Origin: Waddliaceae bacterium
Lineage (GTDB): Bacteria; Chlamydiota; Chlamydiia; Chlamydiales; SLFE01
Length of the DNA: 5,380 nucleotides
Direction of reading: 5' to 3'
Assembly (NCBI GenBank): GCA_007124415.1
Contig: SLFE01000172.1
Span: 1 to 5,380 of the forward strand
Both the position numbers and the translations under genes were made by a program. The notes beneath the pieces were generated by a model. It was not told where the DNA came from and made no database searches. It saw nothing but the letters and a program-made list of their open reading frames with translations. This document shows, piece by piece, positions 1 through 3,831 of the stretch. Every line of letters begins with the position of its first letter. Within the stretch, counting starts at the first letter, position 1.

Positions 1-1
1 C

Positions 2-130
2 GTCGAGCGTGAGCGTGAGGCCAAGGAACGTCGGACGGACTTCGTCCTGACCATCGAGGCGGACATGCATTACGAAGATGAGAATGCATCCGTCACCGCA
101 TTCCTCGATAAGGCCGAGCCCACTAGCTAA
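2..130 (+). CDS. C-terminal end of a virion protein, probably the major capsid protein (5' end outside window)
   Basis: An open frame enters from the left edge and ends at TAA 128-130, giving the last 42 residues. The visible part starts with a charged stretch (VEREREAKERR), then an alternating hydrophobic segment (TDFVLTIEADMHYED), and ends ASVTAFLDKAEPTS. No catalytic motif is visible. The assignment to major capsid protein is inferred from position: in siphovirus modules the capsid gene commonly lies just upstream of the head-tail connector genes, and HK97-fold capsid proteins often end in a short beta-strand-like tail of this kind. A different head protein is possible. That the frame is coding is likelier than the product name, because it stops cleanly and is followed by a structured gap. 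Confidence 0.6.
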   Translation, partial: VEREREAKERRTDFVLTIEADMHYEDENASVTAFLDKAEPTS

Positions 131-142
131 GATCAGCTGATC
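131..142. repeat. Perfect 12-bp palindrome directly after the stop codon
   Basis: GATCAGCTGATC equals its own reverse complement and begins at the first base after the TAA of the upstream gene. It could be a protein-binding site, or part of the 3' end structure of the upstream transcript together with the hairpin 20 bases further on. As an RNA it cannot fold into a tight hairpin without losing central pairs. The palindrome is certain; its function is unknown. Confidence 0.4.
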
Positions 143-161
143 GGGGAGGTCACGCTGACAG

Positions 162-192
162 GGGGTGCTCCTTCCATGCGAGGGAGTACCCC
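162..192 (+). promoter_or_regulatory. GC-rich stem-loop in the gap after the probable capsid gene
   Basis: Arms 162-171 (GGGGTGCTCC) and 183-192 (GGAGTACCCC) pair over ten consecutive base pairs including one G-U, with an 11-base loop at 172-182. It lies in the only sizeable non-coding gap of the window (131-290). No T-run follows the 3' arm (next bases are GTTCCACT), so it is not a standard intrinsic terminator. A stem here could lower read-through from a highly expressed capsid gene, or stabilise or process the mRNA 3' end; both are inference. The 5' arm also covers a GTG at 165 that could in principle start the next gene but lacks a good ribosome binding site. Confidence 0.45.
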
Positions 193-270
193 GTTCCACT
201 AGGAGGAGTGAAGTAGAATGTGTGAGGAAGAGGCATAGACCTATCCCGCGGATATTGATCCGGGAGAAGA

Positions 271-281
271 GGGAGGAGGAG
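271..281 (+). promoter_or_regulatory. Ribosome binding site that sets the GTG start of the zinc-finger gene
   Basis: GGGAGGAGGAG is a strong Shine-Dalgarno tract ending nine bases before GTG 291. Two in-frame GTG codons upstream, at 165 and 222, have weaker spacing or no such tract. The residues they would add are very arginine-rich and unlike the acidic proteins around. This tract is therefore the main reason for choosing 291. Confidence 0.6.
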
Positions 282-290
282 AAGACTACC

Positions 291-626
291 GTGTCACCCA
301 TACCCTACATGATGACGGTCACTAACACCACTAATCGACCTTTATCGAGAGGTGGGCATACCTTCGAACCGGGGGTGGAGACCGATGTGATGGTTCACTC
401 ACCTTCTGCGGCGAGGGAGATAACCGCATGTCGCAGTCTGCAATCGTCTCGACGTCAAGTTCGGGAGGAACTGGTTCAGGCACCTGTCCAAGAGGAAGAG
501 ACGCGGGTCCAAGAGGAAGAGGAAGCACCAGACGTTCATATATGTCCTCATTGCGGATTTGAGGCCAAGAGCAGTTTCGGACTCCGGGCTCACATTCGCG
601 CCAAGCATGAGGATGAGGAGGTGTAA
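291..626 (+). CDS. Small virion-region protein with a C-terminal C2H2 zinc finger
   Basis: The protein has 111 residues from the GTG at 291; a longer form from GTG 165 (153 residues) or 222 cannot be excluded. Residues about 7-50 look like a short beta-rich domain (VTNTTNRPLSRGGHTFEPGV), of a kind often seen in small head-module proteins. Residues 51-80 form a charged linker with two copies of VQEEE (66-70, 73-77). Residues 85-106 are a textbook C2H2 finger: Cys85, Cys88, His101, His106 in C-x2-C-x12-H-x4-H spacing, with the usual Leu three before the first His and a basic helix (RAHIRAKH). The tail is acidic. Its stop is three bases before the connector start, so the two are probably co-translated. 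C2H2 fingers bind zinc and usually DNA, RNA or protein. By position it may be a capsid accessory, DNA-end-binding or connector-associated protein, or a regulator. The finger is clear; the role is unknown. Confidence 0.8.
   Translation: MSPIPYMMTVTNTTNRPLSRGGHTFEPGVETDVMVHSPSAAREITACRSLQSSRRQVREELVQAPVQEEETRVQEEEEAPDVHICPHCGFEAKSSFGLRAHIRAKHEDEEV
486..521 (+). repeat. Short tandem repeat encoding VQEEE twice
   Basis: GTCCAAGAGGAAGAG occurs identically at 486-500 and 507-521, a 21-base (seven-codon) period in frame with the zinc-finger gene. It encodes the acidic linker between the N-terminal domain and the finger. The identity of third codon positions points to recent local duplication rather than selection on the protein alone. 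Confidence 0.6.
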
Positions 627-629
627 CGC

Positions 630-1067
630 ATGGCGCATTATTCTACGGTCGACGATGTGATCGAATTCACTGGGATCCGACCGGGAGATTTGGGGCTGGA
701 GGATGACCCTCAGGGGACCACAGACCCCGAGAGCGCTGAATCTAAGATGCGCACCCTCATCGAGTCTTGGTTGGTTCAGGTCAAGGACTTGATCGATCAG
801 AATCGGAATAGAGATTTCCATGAGGAGGAGGACGGTGTCCCTCCGGGGATCCACAACATTGCTCTGCGTGTGTGCGCGAATATGGTGGCTCAGGCGGTCC
901 TCCGTCGAGATACCCCCATAGTCCGAGTGGACGACTTCAACGTGAGAACCGTGGAGGATCGGGTGATCACTTCCGCTATAAAGGACGATCTCAAGCAGTA
1001 TGCCAGAGGGAGTCTCCGGGGGTCCGTCTTCCGGATGTTCGTGATCTCTAGGGCGGAGGAGATCTAA
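630..1067 (+). CDS. Head-tail connector (gp6/adaptor-like) protein
   Basis: The 145-residue protein probably forms the ring below the portal that joins the packaged head to the neck. It has the layout of gp6-like connectors: an N-terminal helix starter (YSTVDDVIEFTGI, 4-16), a mid-protein helix with WLVQVKDLIDQNRNRDF (47-63), then VPPGIHNIALRVCANMVAQAV (70-90), where these families have a Pro-Pro turn followed by a long helix. An Arg-rich segment and a C-terminal helix follow. The length suits the family, usually about 100-150 residues. GGAGGTG at 617-623 lies six bases before the ATG and overlaps the end of the preceding gene. The stop shares an A with the next start (TAATG), indicating translational coupling. 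The assignment rests on motif pattern and synteny; a related neck protein is the main alternative. Confidence 0.75.
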   Translation: MAHYSTVDDVIEFTGIRPGDLGLEDDPQGTTDPESAESKMRTLIESWLVQVKDLIDQNRNRDFHEEEDGVPPGIHNIALRVCANMVAQAVLRRDTPIVRVDDFNVRTVEDRVITSAIKDDLKQYARGSLRGSVFRMFVISRAEEI

Positions 1068-1603
1068 TGGGGGATATCAAACTGGATGTCAACCATTCCA
1101 TGACCGAGGAGGACTTCCGCGAGGTGATGGAGCGGGGTAGGGAGGCAATAACCCTCGCGCTGTCGTACACTGCGCAGGAGGTGTGGGGAGGAATCCGCAA
1201 AAATGCACCAGTGGATAGGGGTAGGTTGGCGGGATCCTTCCAGATGGAGCAGGTCGATGATCTGTCCTTCAGGATATTCAGCGGAGTCGAATACGCGATG
1301 ATGGTCCACGAGGGGACGGGCATCCACGGTCCTACGGGGCAGGAGATTCGTCCCGTCTCGGCGCAGGCGTTGAAATTCTTCTGGTCTAAGATAAATCAGA
1401 CGGTAGTCATGAAGGGTGATCTGGAGACCCCCGGGGAGAAGGCATCCTTCGCTAGGTGGGCGGAGGAGCGAGGCATGACCCCCATTTTTGCGTGGCCTAA
1501 GGGGATTGAGGGACGTCCCTATGCCACCGAAGCGATACAGGAGACTTCGGGGAGGACTCAGGAATTCGTCCGGAGAGCGATGAGGGAGACGATGCCGACG
1601 TGA
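1067..1603 (+). CDS. HK97 gp10-like head-closure / tail-completion protein
   Basis: The 178-residue protein carries the recognisable signature of the HK97 gp10-like family: NAPVDRGRL (46-54), followed by a beta segment and VEYAMMVHEGTG (74-85), then RPYATEAI (150-157), where family members have a conserved Pro/Ala motif near the C-terminal helix. An N-terminal helix (about 13-44) precedes these. Residues 120-145 form an insertion with RWAEERGM, seen in longer members of the family. Such proteins act at the head-tail interface during virion completion. The ATG overlaps the connector stop by one base, with GGAGGA six bases upstream inside the connector gene. The 3' end overlaps the next start (TGATG). 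The family call is confident; its exact position in the neck is inferred from related viruses. Confidence 0.85.
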   Translation: MGDIKLDVNHSMTEEDFREVMERGREAITLALSYTAQEVWGGIRKNAPVDRGRLAGSFQMEQVDDLSFRIFSGVEYAMMVHEGTGIHGPTGQEIRPVSAQALKFFWSKINQTVVMKGDLETPGEKASFARWAEERGMTPIFAWPKGIEGRPYATEAIQETSGRTQEFVRRAMRETMPT

Positions 1604-2055
1604 TGCTATCAGATGCATTAGACGAGATCATGGAGGCCATCCGGGAGAAGATCGAGGCGGCGGTGGGTGATCCCCAGAGTCGGTTATCCCACGTGAATAG
1701 CGTGGTCCGAGGGGATCGTAGGCGTACCCAACCCGAACTCCCCTCGGTGTGGATCTTCGCGGAGGTAGCTAGAGCGGAGCATTCTCCCACCACTCTGGCG
1801 GAGATCTGGACTCTCCCCATAGTCTTGGTTGCTGTGGTCAAGAATGATGAACCTGAACAGGGGTACATCGAGGCGACTCGACTGGCGGCAGATGTCCGGA
1901 GTGTGGTCATAGAAGATCGAACTCTCGGGAAAAGGAGCATCGTGCAGGATACGCGAAGCAGTAGATTCGAACCGTCGGGTCCATGGCATAGGGAGGGCTC
2001 TCAATTCGGAGCAGTGGCGGTAGTAGAGGTCACGTTCAAGATTCTAGAGGGGTGA
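1603..2055 (+). CDS. Tail terminator (tail-completion) protein
   Basis: The 150-residue protein probably caps the head-proximal end of the finished tail tube. Visible layout: an N-terminal amphipathic helix (LSDALDEIMEAIREKIEAAV, 2-21), a strand with LPSVWIFAEVARAEH (47-60), a hydrophobic strand LPIVLVAVVKN (71-81), a helix with YIEATRLAADVRSVV (88-102), and a C-terminal strand pair ending GAVAVVEVTFKIL (137-149). This helix plus antiparallel-sheet order, directly upstream of the tube gene, is typical of terminators of the lambda gpU type, although sequence identity within that group is low. I chose ATG 1603, which overlaps the previous stop as TGATG. GTG 1600, three bases earlier, is the alternative. 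The ribosome binding site is weak (GAGGGAG at 1582-1588), so translation probably depends on coupling to the upstream gene. Confidence 0.72.
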   Translation: MLSDALDEIMEAIREKIEAAVGDPQSRLSHVNSVVRGDRRRTQPELPSVWIFAEVARAEHSPTTLAEIWTLPIVLVAVVKNDEPEQGYIEATRLAADVRSVVIEDRTLGKRSIVQDTRSSRFEPSGPWHREGSQFGAVAVVEVTFKILEG

Positions 2056-2062
2056 GTGAGGA

Positions 2063-3040
2063 ATGGCTAACGTTCTGAGATATCTAGGACTGGGTGCGGA
2101 GACGGAGTATGGGACCGAGGCGGCGCACGATGTCATGGTGGACATTGCGAGCGCGTCTTTGGACGTCCCGGACGATCCGCAAATCAGGTACGAGGGAGGT
2201 CTCGGCAAGGTCACGCGGGTATCCCGACCGGGGTATTACGCACCTGCGGGAGACTTCTCGTATGCATTCGACATTAGAACGATCGTGGATCTGTTGCACT
2301 GGACATTGGGGACTCGCGACGGAGATGAGGTGTACGGCAGTCTAGATGCTATCCTCCCGTCGTTCACAGCCAAGTTGGGTAAGGACCTGTTCGAGCACGT
2401 CTTCACCGGATGTACCATCACCAGTCTCGGACTCTCCGTGGAAGGGGCATTCTGCGAGGCGACTGCATCGGTTCTGGCTCAGAAGGATGCCAAGGCGAAT
2501 ATCCGGACGATAGAGGATGTCGTTGATGCACTCCCGGACGAGTACCCCATGGCATTCCACGAAGTTAAGCTCGAGGTGGCCGACGTCGGAGGGGCTAATC
2601 CCTCGGATTTCTCCGCTAGGGTACGGAGCATGTCGATGAACATCGATAACGGAGTGTCTGCCGACGGCGGTCGGGGACTGAACTCCCGATACATGTACAA
2701 GGCAATCTCCGAGAGTCGGGATACGACGGTCGATCTGACCCTAGACTACGAAGATCTGACCATGCTCGAGGCGTTCTGGGGATCTGAGAATGGTCCCTCG
2801 GATGATGGAGCAGACAGCAAACAGTTCAAGATCACGCTGGATAGTGGAATCTACGGCGAATTGGTCATACTCCTCCCGAAGGTGACCATCGTAGGATCCC
2901 AGCAGCAGCCGTCGGGGAGAAGTCGTTTGGAGCAGACGGTGAACGGGATCGCCACGCTGGACTCCGTCGAGAAGGCAGATCTGAGTATCGTCGAGACCGA
3001 GATGTTCGTGGACGCGTCCGGAGTAATCTCGGTATCCTAA
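2063..3040 (+). CDS. Major tail tube protein
   Basis: The 325-residue protein probably polymerises into the inner tube of the tail. It starts RYLGLGAETEYGTEA (6-20), as in tube proteins that begin with an 'X-length-adapted-to-ETEYGT' opening. The rest is mostly beta strand with alternating hydrophobic residues. Residues 186-235 hold a typical tube segment: RVRSMSMNIDNGVSADGG, then RYMYKAISESRD, then TTVDLTLDYEDLTMLEAF, the pattern of a strand, an insertion loop and a second strand seen in two-domain tube proteins. The C-terminal part (254-325) looks like another beta domain. GGGGTGA at 2049-2055 ends seven bases before the ATG and overlaps the terminator stop. It is the longest complete gene here, and the absence of a sheath gene beside it points to a non-contractile tail. 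A major tail protein with a decorating domain is the same call in practice. Confidence 0.82.
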   Translation: MANVLRYLGLGAETEYGTEAAHDVMVDIASASLDVPDDPQIRYEGGLGKVTRVSRPGYYAPAGDFSYAFDIRTIVDLLHWTLGTRDGDEVYGSLDAILPSFTAKLGKDLFEHVFTGCTITSLGLSVEGAFCEATASVLAQKDAKANIRTIEDVVDALPDEYPMAFHEVKLEVADVGGANPSDFSARVRSMSMNIDNGVSADGGRGLNSRYMYKAISESRDTTVDLTLDYEDLTMLEAFWGSENGPSDDGADSKQFKITLDSGIYGELVILLPKVTIVGSQQQPSGRSRLEQTVNGIATLDSVEKADLSIVETEMFVDASGVISVS

Positions 3041-3059
3041 GTGAAACAGGGGAGGGAGT

Positions 3060-3701
3060 ATGACCAGTGGAAAGGGTGACTCTAACATGAAGAGGTTGAA
3101 CAAGGCGGACATCCTCAGAGGTCGAGATCGCATGGTGGCGACCTACATCAAGACTCTTGATGGCGAGGTGGTCCTCCGACCTTTGACCGACGGGGAGTGG
3201 TCCGAGGTAGAGTCCACCGCGGCGAGTGCATTCTCCATCGACGCATCTGGAGAGGTAATAGACCGACTCCAGAGGGAGGTGGAGGAGGGCTCTATCTCGG
3301 CGGAACAGGCGAGGGCTAGATACGGGGAAGCACTGAAACTAGATCTAGATGTAGGACGTTTCGCACGTGCGGAGTATAATGCCAACGCACTGGCGGCGAT
3401 GTACGGGATGTCTGCGGGGGGAGAGGAATGGTCCATGCAGGATGTTAGATCTCTCCCCATAGGAGCTACGGAGGAGATCGCCAAGAAGGTGCTCGATCTG
3501 ACGGGAGTCTCCCTCGATATGCAGGATGTGGCCGCGGGGATGTCGGGGAAATCCAATGCGGAGAGGAAGATGACCGACGAGGTCCACAGGTTTCGCGAGG
3601 ACGAGGGAGGGTCAGCAGATACTCCAGTCGATAGCGATGGGCATCCCACTGGTGAAAATCCAGAGCGAGATGACCCCCGCACAGAGAGTGTTTCTCCATG
3701 A
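3060..3701 (+). CDS. Tail assembly chaperone, short form (gpG-like)
   Basis: The 213-residue protein probably coats the tape measure protein before the tube polymerises and is not kept in the virion. Residues 10-58 (MKRLNKADILRG, TYIKTLDGEVVLRPLTDGEW) match the opening common in tail chaperones: a short helix, a strand pair, then 'V-x-LRPLT-x-x-E'. Helices follow (62-96 and 97-118), and a later helical segment reaches about residue 182. From about residue 184 the frame turns hydrophilic and Pro/Asp/Glu-rich, while another frame overlaps it. Start: ATG 3060 has GGAGG at 3051-3055, only four bases away. The in-frame ATG 3087, with GGGTGA about eight bases upstream, is a fair alternative and begins at the conserved MKRLNKAD. 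Its place between tube and tape measure genes supports the call strongly. Confidence 0.78.
   Translation: MTSGKGDSNMKRLNKADILRGRDRMVATYIKTLDGEVVLRPLTDGEWSEVESTAASAFSIDASGEVIDRLQREVEEGSISAEQARARYGEALKLDLDVGRFARAEYNANALAAMYGMSAGGEEWSMQDVRSLPIGATEEIAKKVLDLTGVSLDMQDVAAGMSGKSNAERKMTDEVHRFREDEGGSADTPVDSDGHPTGENPERDDPRTESVSP
3574..3701 (+). other. Overlap of two chaperone frames; probable programmed frameshift region
   Basis: The downstream frame becomes open just after TGA 3571-3573, and the short-form frame ends at TGA 3699-3701, so any shift must fall between. Moving into the second frame requires +1 or -2, not the -1 used by lambda; the -1 frame is closed by TAG at 3632-3634. Candidate +1 slips, where the peptidyl-tRNA can re-pair, are CCC.C at 3675-3678 (perfect re-pairing), TTT.C at 3591-3594 and GGG.T at 3609-3612. 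All three give a fused protein of 256 residues counted from ATG 3060. The GGG.T junction reads FREDEGGQQILQSIAMGIP, which looks natural. Which site is used cannot be settled from the sequence. Confidence 0.55.
3624..3652 (+). promoter_or_regulatory. Possible mRNA stem-loop inside the frameshift region
   Basis: CCAGT (3624-3628) is complementary to ACTGG (3648-3652), and within that interval TGGG (3638-3641) can pair with CCCA (3645-3648) around a three-base loop. The two stems share base 3648, so they would form as CCAG/CTGG outside and GGG/CCC inside. It starts about 11 bases after the GGG.T candidate, a distance at which stimulatory structures occur in known frameshift cassettes. The stems are short, and chance is a real possibility. 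Confidence 0.25.
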
Positions 3702-3831
3702 GGTGGTGGCTCCTCTGATGCAGACTCCCCCTACCACGGAAGGGGAGCGTGGCGACAGGGAGGAGAACAGAGATGTGAATGACCTAAGACGCAAGGTGAT
3801 GGAGAGGAGGTCTGATCCCGAATGGCGGTAA
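3637..3831 (+). CDS. Tail assembly chaperone, frameshifted extension (gpT-like)
   Basis: This out-of-frame reading frame overlaps the end of the short chaperone gene and stops at TAA 3829-3831. It encodes a helical, protein-like sequence: GIPLVKIQSEMTPAQRVFLH, then EVVAPLMQ, a charged linker, and VNDLRRKVMERRSDPEWR. The 'EMTPAQRVFLHE' pattern resembles the second half of G/GT-type chaperones, where a helix starts 'MTP-x-Q'. The first ATG is at 3637 but no Shine-Dalgarno motif precedes it, nor the later GTG 3652 or ATG 3670, unlike nearly every other gene here. The frame is open from 3574, and the residues just before the ATG (REGQQILQSIA) also look coding. I therefore infer that it is reached by frameshift from the upstream gene. 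In lambda-like tails the extension recruits tube subunits to the chaperone-tape complex. Separate re-initiation is the alternative. Confidence 0.65.
   Translation: MGIPLVKIQSEMTPAQRVFLHEVVAPLMQTPPTTEGERGDREENRDVNDLRRKVMERRSDPEWR

Noticed and set aside
162..192. Hairpin as a classical intrinsic transcription terminator
   Set aside because: No T-run follows the 3' arm. Kept only as a structural or regulatory element.
249..262. Small inverted repeat CGGAT-ATTG-ATCCG
   Set aside because: Only five base pairs with a mismatch beyond; not distinguishable from chance.
165..290. N-terminal extension of the zinc-finger protein from GTG 165
   Set aside because: The start lies in the 5' arm of the hairpin, lacks a well-spaced Shine-Dalgarno motif, and would add 42 arginine-rich residues unlike the rest. 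GTG 291 has a strong, well-spaced site.
399..854. A 151-codon minus-strand frame across the zinc-finger/connector junction
   Set aside because: It crosses the boundary of two genes with good ribosome binding sites and resembles no protein pattern.
1064..1618. A 184-codon minus-strand frame exactly opposite the gp10-like gene
   Set aside because: The sequence is Arg/Pro/His/Leu-rich, typical of antisense to GC-rich coding DNA, while the plus-strand frame carries the family signature.
2094..2345. An 83-codon plus-strand frame inside the tail tube gene
   Set aside because: It is Arg/Trp/Met-rich out-of-frame reading of a well-supported gene, with no ribosome binding site.
3339..3348. Perfect 10-bp palindrome CTAGATCTAG
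   Set aside because: It lies within the chaperone coding sequence (KLDLD region), has no partner sites, and is short enough to be chance.
3143..3682. A 179-codon minus-strand frame opposite the tail chaperone gene
   Set aside because: It is very Ser-rich with no domain pattern, and overlaps well-supported plus-strand coding.
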